Assembly (NCBI RefSeq): GCF_022533585.1
Contig: NZ_CP092827.1
Location: 1,404,001 to 1,468,000 of the forward strand
Length of the DNA: 64,000 bases
Origin: Pseudomonas sp. LS.1a
GTDB lineage: Bacteria; Pseudomonadota; Gammaproteobacteria; Pseudomonadales; Pseudomonadaceae
Direction: 5' to 3'
Part shown: piece after piece, positions 55,209 to 64,000 of the stretch
Layout: each line of letters opens with the position of its first letter
Position numbering within the stretch: the first letter of the stretch is position 1
The notes under the pieces: generated by a model
Database searches by the model: none
Told to the model about the DNA's origin: nothing
Seen by the model: the letters and a program-made list of their open reading frames with translations, nothing else
Program-made: the position numbers and the translations under genes

Positions 55209-57011
55209 TCAATTGATGATCCGTGCCAGCAACTGCCTGGCAACGGTGCTGTAGTAGGTGCCATGGTAGTAATAGGGGCAGAATGCCCACTTGTGCTCGT
55301 TTTTCGAGACGTATTGCACCATCTTCGCTAAGGCTTGTTTGGCAATGGTTCTGTAATACGAACTGTCATAGTGATAGGGGCAATAGGCCCAACGCGGGGC
55401 GCCACCGGCTATCAGCCCGGCATCCTTGCCACCAATTCGCTCTACCGGGACTGTCGAGTCTTCCAGACTGTCCAGCATCGGGTCGATGATTGCATTGTTC
55501 AGATCGATCAGGCCCTGGAATGTGCTGCCAGCGAAGCTGGCAACGACCTCTTTGCTCTTGTACTGGCTCGCCCAGTTGGCCTGATGCACAAAAATGTTCG
55601 GGCACAGGCTGGCCACGCGATCCAGGAACATGGGCAGGGCCCAGGCGCGCAGCTGCTTTGCCTGTTCACTCCAAGGGGCTTGCACGGTGTATTCGATACC
55701 GCATTTAGCCAACGTCTTGAGCATCATCGGGCTGGCCGTCACGATCGAGGTCCCAAATGTGGCAATGCCAATGCTCTCGTCAAAGAAGTCCACAATGACG
55801 ATGTCGGGGCGAGATAGTTCGAGCTGTTGCCAATGCTCTTTCGAAGCATCCCACTTAACGCGCTTGGCCTCTGCGCCTTCTGTTTCAACGCTGAACCGTG
55901 CATCGAGACATGGCGGCGCCATGTAGGAAATCACCGACGATTGAGACATGTAGAAACACACCTCAAAGCGCTCCAGCGTCTTTTTCTGGAACTTGAACAG
56001 ATTATGGGAAGCGCTTGAGCCAAGAATTGCGACGCGTATCTTGCCTGACCCCGTTTTGACGGGGTTCGGCCGCGATGCCTTTATTTCAAGCCTGGCCTTC
56101 TGTGACAAGAGGCTGTTCACCACCTCTGTATCGGGGCCGTCAATGTTCTTCTGCTCAGCCTTGAGTTGTTGGCGTACGTTGTTGAGTTTCTCTAGGTACT
56201 TGTGAGGCATGCCCAGCGGCGATTGCCTGAGTAGTTGGCTCAGGTAGTCGAGCCGTGGTTGTTGCAGGCCAAACCGTGCAAACAGGGCTGGGTCGAAACC
56301 TTTGACGCTTTCGGGGGTGCCAAGTATGCGCGCCCGAGCGCCAAAGAAATAGGAATCGCTAAGTGGATGCTTGGTATAGAGGTACAGTGGCTCTTCACGT
56401 TTGAGGTGAATGTGCTCGGCAGGGATCTGCTGCTGCTCCAGGGTGGTGACGACAAGATGATGCGCATACTGGGTAATCGCATGTGTCTTGGGGCCACTGG
56501 TTTTGTCGACCATCGTCAGCGCCAGAGCCAGCGTGTCGTAATCCACTGGGCGATAGCATTGGTCCGAAGGCAGAAATTCCAGGCCATTCTTCAGCGAGAT
56601 CAATAACACCTCCGAGATATTGTGCTCGGAGGTGGCCTCGGACTGAATCAGGTCGATGACGCTTTCATGGATACAGTCATCGTCGTCAATGCGTGACGTG
56701 ACCAGTGTCGCCGCATTGACCCCCTTGAGCAGAAGCATGACTTCGCGGCTGACCATGCTGTAGTCGCTGACCTGAAGCGTGCGAGCATTCAGGTCGGTGT
56801 CGCGCAGCAACTGCTCAAGGCGCGTGCGGTGCAGGACCGGTAATGCTTCATCAATGAAGATGATCCACTCGAAGCCTTGATTACTTTGGTTGGCCAAGGA
56901 TGGGAGAACGGTGTTGGCAAAGATCTCCAGCCTGTAGGACAGCCACAGTTCATCCTTGATGCCGATACCAAAATTGGTGAAAACAAAGTGCTTCAAAGCG
57001 GATTTCAACAT
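55209..57011 (-). CDS. Fusion: putative rhamnosyltransferase-like GT domain plus DUF6270-like domain
   Basis: The predicted protein has 600 residues. Residues 1-250 resemble the 'putative rhamnosyl transferase' GT-A group: SYRLEIFANTVLPSLANQS, WIIFIDEAL and RIDDDD (107-112, the metal-binding DxD). Residues about 325-600 begin KIRVAILGSSASHNLF and contain IVIVDFFDE, VHQANWASQYK and PRWAYCPYHYDSSYY, parallel to the DUF6270 protein at 47349-48434. The end carries the terminal motif twice (539-566 and 573-600). The two halves suggest a sugar transferase coupled to a modifying domain. The start lies four bases after the giant gene's stop. Confidence 0.7.
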   Translation of the reverse strand: MLKSALKHFVFTNFGIGIKDELWLSYRLEIFANTVLPSLANQSNQGFEWIIFIDEALPVLHRTRLEQLLRDTDLNARTLQVSDYSMVSREVMLLLKGVNAATLVTSRIDDDDCIHESVIDLIQSEATSEHNISEVLLISLKNGLEFLPSDQCYRPVDYDTLALALTMVDKTSGPKTHAITQYAHHLVVTTLEQQQIPAEHIHLKREEPLYLYTKHPLSDSYFFGARARILGTPESVKGFDPALFARFGLQQPRLDYLSQLLRQSPLGMPHKYLEKLNNVRQQLKAEQKNIDGPDTEVVNSLLSQKARLEIKASRPNPVKTGSGKIRVAILGSSASHNLFKFQKKTLERFEVCFYMSQSSVISYMAPPCLDARFSVETEGAEAKRVKWDASKEHWQQLELSRPDIVIVDFFDESIGIATFGTSIVTASPMMLKTLAKCGIEYTVQAPWSEQAKQLRAWALPMFLDRVASLCPNIFVHQANWASQYKSKEVVASFAGSTFQGLIDLNNAIIDPMLDSLEDSTVPVERIGGKDAGLIAGGAPRWAYCPYHYDSSYYRTIAKQALAKMVQYVSKNEHKWAFCPYYYHGTYYSTVARQLLARIIN

Positions 57012-57015
57012 ATCT

Positions 57016-60000
57016 TCAATGGTTCTGAATCACTGCGATTTCCCGCTCTGCCATCTTGTAGCTGGCGCTTTGCCCGCGAACTCGATTGGCCGCAGCCTTG
57101 GATTTTTCCACGAAGGTATTGCCATTGAGGTACATCTCCTCAATCGCTTGAGCCAGTTGCTCGTAGTTTTCTGGTTCGACCACGTAGCCGGAGGTGTTGT
57201 CGACAAACTCGGGAACGGCGGCTACAGCCGTAGTGACCGGCACCAGGCCTGACGACATGGCTTCGTCGCGGGATACCCCCTGGGTGTCCATGCGGCTCGG
57301 GCAAAGGAAGATGCCGTAGTCCTTGTGCGTATCGGCAATTTCCGTGTGGTTGAGGAAGCCCTGCTGGATCTTGACGTTGCTGAACTTGCGCAGCGGTTCC
57401 AGGGTTTCCTCAAACAGTGGGCCGTCACCGATCAGGCAGAACTCCATGTCGTTGAACCAGGATTTGCCCGCGAGGCTTTGTATCGCTTTCACGGTCAGGT
57501 CGTTGGCATAGGTCTTCGAGGTATATGGACGAATGGACAGCACTTTCTTGCGTTGCTCGACCGACTTCTCGCGATGGTCGAACAAGTCGGTGTTGATCGG
57601 GTTATGAATGATCTCGAACTGGTCTTCCGGTAGGCGGAATCCAAGGTCTTCCATCACTTCTTCCGCGAAGTAGCGCGATACGAACACCAGTTTCAGGTTC
57701 GAGTGCATCGGTTGTAGCAGTTCGCGCCAGAACGTCATGCGTTTTTCGCTGGCGAGCTTGCCCAGGCGCAATTGCTCCTCGGTGGTGAAGTTGAACTCAC
57801 GACGCCACCAAGGCTGGATATCTGCACCATGTACCCAGACAGTGATGCGCGTGCTATTCAGGAACGGACGAAGTGCGCTCCACATCTGCTCATCAAGGAA
57901 GTGCACGAGGATCGACTTGTAGCGATTTTTCTCGAGCATCTTTGTCAAGGTCGAAGTGCAGCCGGTAACCACGTCGACGTTCTGGAACTCATGGTAGCTG
58001 ACCGTTTCGTTCGGTCGAAGCCGGAATACGTCTACGTTGACCCCACGTTCCTGATAGGCCGTGACCCGAGTGTGCACGAACTTGTTGCGGTACAGGTCGG
58101 CGTAGGTCGGGTAATGGTTGGTCAGTAGCAAGTGCTCGCCGCGGCCCATCATTTCAGATGGCTGCAGGTTGCGGTGCCCCAAGACCAGTGCCTTCAGTTC
58201 TGTGCTGCCGGCAGCATAGGCGCGCAGACCGAAGCGAATGTAGACGGCCTCCGGTGGAATGTCGGCAGTCTGGTTGCGATTGGCATACTGCATTACATGA
58301 CTGATACGTTGCTTGTCGGCATCCAGGAACAGCACGACCAGCTGCAGGTTCAGGCCAGGGGTGCAGTCAACGAACAGCTTAAGACGGCCATCTTCGCAGC
58401 CCAACTCATCCACACGGACTTCCTGCTGGGCATAGATATATTCATGCTTGCCATCGGCGAGCTTTGAGTGCACGCGCCAGGTATCGCCGTCGACGGCCAG
58501 GTCAACGAACTTGTTGCGGATGACGCCAAACATATCGGCCAAACCGCGCCCGGTGATCTCCGGTGCGTCGTGGCTGATCTGCAGCGGGGCAATGGACTCC
58601 GCGCGTGCTTGCAACTGGTCGATGGTCATGCCGAGGTTCAGCTCGAGGTCGTCGACCTTGGCGCTAATGTTTTCATGCTGTGCAGCGCCGTTCTCGCAAT
58701 AGTTGAACGGGTCGATGGCCAGGCCTTGAGCATGGGTGTACTGCAGCGACGGCAGGTTCTTAAGCCAATTGCGCAGCGGCTGTCCGGAAACGATTTCGGT
58801 AGCAACCAATGAACGACGGGCGCTCAGCGTCTGGGTCGGACGATAGGCCTGTTCGTTCCACTGCAGTTCGGCATTGTGGCCCTTGCAGGTGAAGTGGGCC
58901 GCTTTACCGACTACCTGGGCGCGGCTGTAGCGGGTAGCCAGCGCCAGGTCGAGCAGATAGTTCGGGCCATAGTAGTCGCCAGGCACAAAGGCCGCGACCC
59001 ATGGTGTATTGCCAACCAGCTCGCCCAGCGAGGTCTTTTTCAACTGCGCTGGCTTGAGCACCAAGATGCGTGGATCATCGCTGACGATACTGCTCTGGTA
59101 GGCATCGCTGATGATGACCATACGCACCTGGCTATAGGTCTGGCGGTTCAGGTGGGCGCGCAACGTGTCGAACTGTTCGCGGTCCTGGGCTTCACCGATC
59201 ACTACGATTTCCGGGAGGCGCTGGGCCCTCGGGGTGCCGGTGACCTTGCTCATTACATATTCCAGGCGCTGGGTGTAGGTGTGCTCCTGCATCACTTTGC
59301 GCAGGGCTGCCAGCCGCAGCTTGTCACTGTTCAGCGGGTCTTCGGCCAACAATTGCAGGCGGCGCAGCATTTCCTCGCCGTTGTCGGTGGTAACGACCAG
59401 GTCGCCGAACAGCAGGCGTACACCGCGCGAGAAGTTGCTCACGGTCAGGGTGTTGCAGCCGAGCAATTCGAAGACGCGCCGGGCAAACATCGATTGCGAT
59501 TGCTTGATTGAGTTCAGGTTGATCGCATAGCGGTAGCCCTTGTAGGCCGTGTCAATCTTCTCGAAGGGCAGGGTACCGACGATATAGGGCTGGTATTCCT
59601 CTGGGAACTGGTAGTTCGAATCGTTCTTGCCGAAGTTGCGGTCGAAGATTTCCAGCGGGCGGAATTTCGGCAGCTCGCAGACGAAGTTGCCCAAGTCGCG
59701 GGTACGCTCGGGGTAACGAACGTAGTAGGCCCCGGCAAAGCAGAAGGCGTCCTTGCGTTCGTACAGCTCGACCGGGTTGTGCAGTGCAGGCTGGCAGGCG
59801 AACGGCAGCAGGTAGACGCGGTCGTGACCGAGTGCTCCTTTATAGCGGTGAATACAGTCGATATCGGTGGTGAACACGTGGTCGAACTGTTTGGCGGTGG
59901 TCAGGAAGGTCTCGAAGTGAACCGGGTCTTCCTTGTTCCAGAATACGGTCGGAACTTTGTGCTGACGGCACCAGGCAAGAATGTCCTGCAACTCCTGGCC

Positions 60001-62940
60001 GTTGTGGCCGACTTTGCTGCCCCATAGGTCATCCTTGCCGCGCCAGGCGGACTCGATGAACAGCAATTCCGGGCCAAAGCCTTCGATTTCCGCTTTCCAG
60101 TTGGTTGGGGTGAGCGGCATCAGGTCACATTCATAGCGATAGGAGCCGAAGGTGAACTCATCCATCACGCACGCCACTTTCAGGCGGCTGACAGGCTGGT
60201 CCGCCTGACGCAGCAGGGTGGTGCGGCTCTGCTCGCTGGTCGGCAGGGCTGCCGGCAGCTTCAGGTAGTTTTCATCTTGTACCGGTGCCGGCGGCAGTAG
60301 CGCCTTGCGCGGTTCGTTGGCCAGCAGCTTCTGCTCGTTTTGCTGGCGTTGCTGGCTGGCTTTGCGGTACAGGCGCAGCAGGCGCACTGGCAGCTTGACC
60401 AGGCCGCCCAGCGAAGTGGCGCTGTTCTTGATCTGGTAGCCAAGCTGATAGGTCATGCTCGCACGGGTTTTGACCAGGCGCTGCTCTGCCAGGTGGCGCT
60501 GTGTATTGGCGCGCCCGAGGTTTTCATTGAGCTCGTCGATCTTGCGCTGCTGAGCGGCACTGCGTTCAAGCAACTGATTGAGGCTGGCCTTTAGCTGTGG
60601 GATTTGTTCGCCGGTCAGGGCGCGGTACTTCATGTTTGCCGCACCCAACCCTGCCTTGGACGAGTTGAGCTCGGTTTCAAGTTGCTGGCGTAAACCTTGC
60701 CATTCTTGATTAGTAGCAGCGAGGCTGGCTTCGGCTGCCTGACGGCTGGCGCTTTCAAGCATCAATTGCTCTTCCAGCATCTCTTTGGCCTGGTTGAGCG
60801 ACGCAATGGTCTCTGTAAGGGCCGCCCGCGCTTCTGCAGCTTCAGTATTGGCAAAGGTCAGCTTTTGCAGCTGGTCTTCCAACTGGGTACGTTGTTCAAC
60901 CAAGGCATTGATGGAGTTTGCCTGGGCGGCATGCTCACGCTGGCTTTGTGCCTGAACGTCATTCATAAGCTGCAACTGAACTTCCAGTTCAGCTTGCCGG
61001 CTTTGCAGCAGTGCGACCGTGTCAGCCTGAGTTGCATTGGCCAGCTGGCTTTGAAGCTGCAGCTCGTTCATGGCTTGCCGCTGCTTGGTCAGCTCAGCCT
61101 CCAGTTCAGCTTGACGTGCCTTCAACAGGGCAATGGTCTCTGCCTGAGCAGCGTCGGCCCGTTGGGTTTGGGCCTGCAATTCGTTCATATACTCCAACTC
61201 GCTTTCAAGTTCGGCTTCCAGTTCCGCTTGGCGCATGCGCAGCGTGGTAATCGTGTTGTCTTTCTCAGCAATATCCTGCTTGCTTTGGGATTGCAGGCGG
61301 GTCGTTGCCTCAATCTGGTCTTGCAACTCGATACCCATCGTCGCCAACTGTTCGTGCAATCCTGCGATGGTTTCGAGGTGGGCAGCGTTGGCTTGGTCAG
61401 CCTGGGCCTGAAGCTCGCTTGTCGCCTGCAAGTGGCGTTCGAGGTCGGATTCCAGTGCCGTTTTCTGTGCCTGCAACTCTGCGATGTTCTGCAGATGGGC
61501 CGCCTCTGCGCGTTGAGCCTGAGCTTGATAGTCGCTCATTGCCTGCACCTGGCTTGCCAGTTCGGCTTGCAATGCAGCCTGTTGTGCTCGCAACGCGGTG
61601 ATCGCGTCGATATGCTCTGCGTTGTTCTGTTGGGCATCGAGCAGTAGGTCGGCCGTTTGTTGCAGCTGGCTTTCGTGTTCGGCTGTCAATGCTGCCTGAT
61701 AGGCGCGCAGATCGGTGATGGTGGCGATATGGCCATCATTGGTTTCCCGTGTCTGAGACAGTTGCTTGGTAACTGCCTTGAGCTGCTCATCCTGAACCTG
61801 TTGCTTTTCTGCCGAGCTACGTATTTCGTCAATTGCCTCAGTCAATTGCTTTTGCGTTTTGGCGTGCTGATTCTGCAGGTCATCGAGTTGCCGCTGCGCA
61901 TCAACCAGGTCTTTTGCGCGAGCCTCTTCAACCGCCGCTAACTTCTGCTCCAGTTGACCATACTGCTCAGTCGCTACACGGTACTTTTTGTTGGCTTCCA
62001 CCAGCCGCTGCGTGGTCTCCTCAATCTCCTGGACACGCTGTGCCTTGGCCTCGAGGATTTCTCGGTTGGTTTTTTGCAGCGTTGCGATATCCGCTTCGCG
62101 CGTTTGCAACTGCCTGGAAAGCGCTTCAACTTTTTGCGCTTCTGGCCTGAGCAGCGTGATTTGCTCAGTAGCAGTGCGGTATTTCTTGTTCGCCTCTTCC
62201 AGGCGCTTGTTCATCGCAGCGATATTTTCACGCAAGCTGCGTTCGACCGATTCGAACGCCCTTTCCAGCTCGCGAACCCGTTCAATGGACAGCGAGTCGA
62301 TAGCACCCGGCTTGTGCGTTTCGCTCTTCACTGCAACGATGCCCAGCCACTTGCCGAGCATCTTCACGTCGATGATCTGCAAGTGCTCGGCCAGCAGCCG
62401 GAACGGTTCCATCAGGTAGAACGTGTGCTTGTGGTCAATGAAGTCATTGACCCCGAACGGTACGGTAATCACCAGTCGGCCACCCCGCTTTAGCAGGTCG
62501 TGGGCCTTTTCGATGAACAGCTCCGGGCGTACCAGGTGCTCGAGCACTTCGCTGATGACAACGGTGTCCGGTTCGACCTCGAGCGTATCCAGCGCGAGGA
62601 AGTCTGAATTGATATACGTGACGTTCTGCTGGATGTGGACCGGTTCGGCAGACAGGTAGCCCTTGGCCTCTTCGATGGCTTGCGGGCTGGTGTCCACGCC
62701 GGTGACCAGGCAGCCTTCACGTGCCAGCAGCAGGGGCACGATGCCCTGCGAGCAGCCAACATCCAGGATCCGGCGCCCTTTGACCTGGGCGCAGATCCAG
62801 TGGATGCGGGACTGCGTTTCCCGCATGAACTGATCCCCCAGCTTGCCGTAATAGGCTTCCATCACGCGGTCATGAATATCGGCCAAAGGTGAGGGCTGCT
62901 CTGTGTTCACGGTAGGTTTCTCAAGCGTGGGGTTGTTCAT
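57016..62940 (-). CDS. Giant methyltransferase / coiled-coil / multi-glycosyltransferase fusion (1974 aa)
   Basis: Residues about 40-210 form a class I SAM methyltransferase (ILDVGCSQGIVPLLLAREG, VTGVDTS, ISEVLEHLVRPE). Residues about 215-830 are coiled coil, of which 408-676 are tandem 39-residue repeats. From about 918 a CgeB-like GT-B domain begins (RLKVACVMDEFTFGSY, then LPFACQPALHNP and FARRVFELLGC). A GT2-like segment follows (about 1265-1420, EIVVIGEAQDREQ). A GT4 domain ends the protein (VLSIRPYTSKTY, CLIGDGPLFEE, the E-x7-E in SRDEAMSSGLVPV). No membrane segment is seen. It lies behind the UDP-ManNAc dehydrogenase gene and directly before the next GT fusion. A role in polymerising and perhaps methyl-capping a glycan is inferred. 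Confidence 0.82.
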   Translation of the reverse strand: MNNPTLEKPTVNTEQPSPLADIHDRVMEAYYGKLGDQFMRETQSRIHWICAQVKGRRILDVGCSQGIVPLLLAREGCLVTGVDTSPQAIEEAKGYLSAEPVHIQQNVTYINSDFLALDTLEVEPDTVVISEVLEHLVRPELFIEKAHDLLKRGGRLVITVPFGVNDFIDHKHTFYLMEPFRLLAEHLQIIDVKMLGKWLGIVAVKSETHKPGAIDSLSIERVRELERAFESVERSLRENIAAMNKRLEEANKKYRTATEQITLLRPEAQKVEALSRQLQTREADIATLQKTNREILEAKAQRVQEIEETTQRLVEANKKYRVATEQYGQLEQKLAAVEEARAKDLVDAQRQLDDLQNQHAKTQKQLTEAIDEIRSSAEKQQVQDEQLKAVTKQLSQTRETNDGHIATITDLRAYQAALTAEHESQLQQTADLLLDAQQNNAEHIDAITALRAQQAALQAELASQVQAMSDYQAQAQRAEAAHLQNIAELQAQKTALESDLERHLQATSELQAQADQANAAHLETIAGLHEQLATMGIELQDQIEATTRLQSQSKQDIAEKDNTITTLRMRQAELEAELESELEYMNELQAQTQRADAAQAETIALLKARQAELEAELTKQRQAMNELQLQSQLANATQADTVALLQSRQAELEVQLQLMNDVQAQSQREHAAQANSINALVEQRTQLEDQLQKLTFANTEAAEARAALTETIASLNQAKEMLEEQLMLESASRQAAEASLAATNQEWQGLRQQLETELNSSKAGLGAANMKYRALTGEQIPQLKASLNQLLERSAAQQRKIDELNENLGRANTQRHLAEQRLVKTRASMTYQLGYQIKNSATSLGGLVKLPVRLLRLYRKASQQRQQNEQKLLANEPRKALLPPAPVQDENYLKLPAALPTSEQSRTTLLRQADQPVSRLKVACVMDEFTFGSYRYECDLMPLTPTNWKAEIEGFGPELLFIESAWRGKDDLWGSKVGHNGQELQDILAWCRQHKVPTVFWNKEDPVHFETFLTTAKQFDHVFTTDIDCIHRYKGALGHDRVYLLPFACQPALHNPVELYERKDAFCFAGAYYVRYPERTRDLGNFVCELPKFRPLEIFDRNFGKNDSNYQFPEEYQPYIVGTLPFEKIDTAYKGYRYAINLNSIKQSQSMFARRVFELLGCNTLTVSNFSRGVRLLFGDLVVTTDNGEEMLRRLQLLAEDPLNSDKLRLAALRKVMQEHTYTQRLEYVMSKVTGTPRAQRLPEIVVIGEAQDREQFDTLRAHLNRQTYSQVRMVIISDAYQSSIVSDDPRILVLKPAQLKKTSLGELVGNTPWVAAFVPGDYYGPNYLLDLALATRYSRAQVVGKAAHFTCKGHNAELQWNEQAYRPTQTLSARRSLVATEIVSGQPLRNWLKNLPSLQYTHAQGLAIDPFNYCENGAAQHENISAKVDDLELNLGMTIDQLQARAESIAPLQISHDAPEITGRGLADMFGVIRNKFVDLAVDGDTWRVHSKLADGKHEYIYAQQEVRVDELGCEDGRLKLFVDCTPGLNLQLVVLFLDADKQRISHVMQYANRNQTADIPPEAVYIRFGLRAYAAGSTELKALVLGHRNLQPSEMMGRGEHLLLTNHYPTYADLYRNKFVHTRVTAYQERGVNVDVFRLRPNETVSYHEFQNVDVVTGCTSTLTKMLEKNRYKSILVHFLDEQMWSALRPFLNSTRITVWVHGADIQPWWRREFNFTTEEQLRLGKLASEKRMTFWRELLQPMHSNLKLVFVSRYFAEEVMEDLGFRLPEDQFEIIHNPINTDLFDHREKSVEQRKKVLSIRPYTSKTYANDLTVKAIQSLAGKSWFNDMEFCLIGDGPLFEETLEPLRKFSNVKIQQGFLNHTEIADTHKDYGIFLCPSRMDTQGVSRDEAMSSGLVPVTTAVAAVPEFVDNTSGYVVEPENYEQLAQAIEEMYLNGNTFVEKSKAAANRVRGQSASYKMAEREIAVIQNH
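60913..61719 (-). repeat. Seven tandem 39-residue (117-bp) repeats in the coiled coil
   Basis: Units start at residues 408, 447, 486, 525, 564, 603 and 642 of the giant protein, each beginning [IV]-x-x-L and containing [AE]LExEL then a LQAQxQ-like end, with AA or EN before the next unit. Six are exactly 39 residues and the seventh is 35. 39 equals four heptads plus one hendecad, consistent with a continuous coiled coil. Confidence 0.88.
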
Positions 62941-62953
62941 GCGGTTGGGTTCA

Positions 62954-64000
62954 TCAAGCCTGGGTAACGCCAGCGGCGTCGATCACGAATGCTGCTTCAC
63001 GTACCTTGAAGGTACCGCGGAATTCGCGGTGTTTCACCAGCAGTACGTGGATGTCGGCGCTATCCTGCGCGTAGTCGAAGTCCACGTGCTCGTGGCGCGC
63101 CAAGCGCTGCGGCAAGGTTTCGATGTTCGGTTCGACCAGTTGCAGGGTGGCTTCCAGCTCATTGCCCAGGCGCTCGGCGATGCTCAGGGCCGGGCTTTCG
63201 CGCAGGTCGTCGATATCGGCCTTGAAGGCCAGGCCGTAGCAGGCAATTTTCACTTGCTGGGCCGACTTGCCCGGGTTCTTGATCAGGAAGTTGGCCAGGG
63301 CCATCTTGACCTTGTCGATCACCCACTCGGGCTTGCTGTCGTTGACCACCCGGGCAGTGCGGATCAGGCGCGCCTGCTCTGGGGTCTGGCTGACGATGAA
63401 CCATGGGTCGACGGCGATGCAGTGGCCGCCGACGCCTGGGCCTGGCTGCAGGATGTTGACGCGCGGGTGGTGGTTGGCCAGGCGAATCAGCTCCCACACA
63501 TCGATGTCCAGCTTGTCGCAGATGATCGACAGTTCGTTGGCGAAGGCAATGTTCACGTCACGGAAGCTGTTTTCGGTCAGCTTGCACATTTCTGCGGTGC
63601 GGGCGTTGGTGACGATGCACTCGCCTTCAACGAAGGTGCGGTACAGGCGTACGGCTGCTTCGGAGCACTTGTTGGTCATGCCGCCGATGATGCGGTCGTT
63701 TTCCACCAGCTCGCGCAGCACGTGGCCTGGCAGTACACGCTCAGGGCAGTGGGCAACGCGGATGTCGGAGTCTTCGCCGTGGGTTTGCGGGAAGCTCAGG
63801 TCCGGGCGGGCCTGGGCCAGCCAGAAGGCCATCTGCTCGGTAGCTCCGACCGGGGAGGTGGATTCCAGGATGACCAGGTCACCCTTTTTCAGCACGGGCG
63901 CGATGGCCTTGCTGGCGGACTCGATGTAGCTCAGGTCCGGCTGGTGGTCATCCATGAACGGGGTCGGCACGGCAATCAGGAAGGCATCGGCAGCTTCCGG
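62954..64000 (-). CDS. wecC: UDP-N-acetyl-D-mannosamine dehydrogenase (WecC/WbpO-type), 5' end cut by window
   Basis: The frame is open through the window edge, so the N terminus is missing; 349 residues are seen. Motifs of the UDP-sugar 6-dehydrogenase family are LESTSPVGAT, the Lys in TAEMCKLTENSFRDVNIAFANEL and the catalytic Cys in GPGVGGHCIAVDPWF. The VGGHCIAVDPWF form is that of UDP-ManNAc dehydrogenase, giving UDP-ManNAcA by two NAD oxidations. The next gene (the giant fusion) starts 13 bases after its stop, so it heads or continues the minus-strand operon. A wecB-type epimerase would be expected just outside the window. Confidence 0.9.
   Translation of the reverse strand, partial: PEAADAFLIAVPTPFMDDHQPDLSYIESASKAIAPVLKKGDLVILESTSPVGATEQMAFWLAQARPDLSFPQTHGEDSDIRVAHCPERVLPGHVLRELVENDRIIGGMTNKCSEAAVRLYRTFVEGECIVTNARTAEMCKLTENSFRDVNIAFANELSIICDKLDIDVWELIRLANHHPRVNILQPGPGVGGHCIAVDPWFIVSQTPEQARLIRTARVVNDSKPEWVIDKVKMALANFLIKNPGKSAQQVKIACYGLAFKADIDDLRESPALSIAERLGNELEATLQLVEPNIETLPQRLARHEHVDFDYAQDSADIHVLLVKHREFRGTFKVREAAFVIDAAGVTQA

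Overview
The window is a stretch of Pseudomonas chromosome, most likely from the P. putida group. The evidence is the gene order (gyrA-serC-pheA-tyrA/aroA-cmk-rpsA-ihfB followed by an O-antigen locus ending in wbpV-wbpL-wbpM), a fused TyrA-AroA protein, high-GC codon use, and many paired palindromes of the 'gcgggtttacccgcgaa...' type known as P. putida REP elements.

Bases 1 to about 19.1 kb are conserved housekeeping genes: a tRNA hydroxylase (cut by the window edge), a DsbA-type thioredoxin-fold protein, an ABC exporter, a GGDEF-EAL signalling protein, a PqqC/TenA-like protein, a convergent yciK/mupP/ubiG group, mtnA, gyrA and the serC-pheA-tyrA/aroA-cmk run, then rpsA. REP pairs sit in most of the gaps. 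Between rpsA and ihfB, which are neighbours in relatives, lie an acyltransferase gene and about 870 bp of repeat-rich non-coding DNA.

From 25.5 to 40.4 kb is an O-antigen locus of the Wzx/Wzy type. It holds a WbuB-like glycosyltransferase, three genes for a UDP-2-acetamido-2,6-dideoxy-L-hexose (the reductase is of the short RmlD type, which points to L-QuiNAc/L-RhaNAc rather than L-FucNAc), another SDR, another glycosyltransferase, an inverted block with candidate wzy, a GT2 and wzx, and then wbpV-wbpL-wbpM, which make and load the first D-sugar on undecaprenyl phosphate. The dTDP-L-rhamnose genes rmlC, rmlB, rmlD and rmlA follow.

At 44.2-47.2 kb an IS66-type element with an amber codon in tnpC abuts a truncated, frameshifted acyltransferase. 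From 47.3 kb to the window end a minus-strand accessory cluster begins (in transcription order) with a UDP-ManNAc dehydrogenase gene. It continues with a 1974-residue methyltransferase/coiled-coil/glycosyltransferase fusion, a glycosyltransferase-DUF6270-like fusion, a lipoprotein, a polytopic membrane protein with a kinase-like C-terminal part, two GT4 enzymes and a second, paralogous lipoprotein closed by a terminator. Beyond the terminator are a C5-epimerase-like toroid protein and a DUF6270 protein. This cluster is the least described part of the window. The methyltransferase joined to a 39-residue-periodic coiled coil and several glycosyltransferase domains suggests a chain-length 'ruler' glycan assembly machine. 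This is inference and is set out in the findings.
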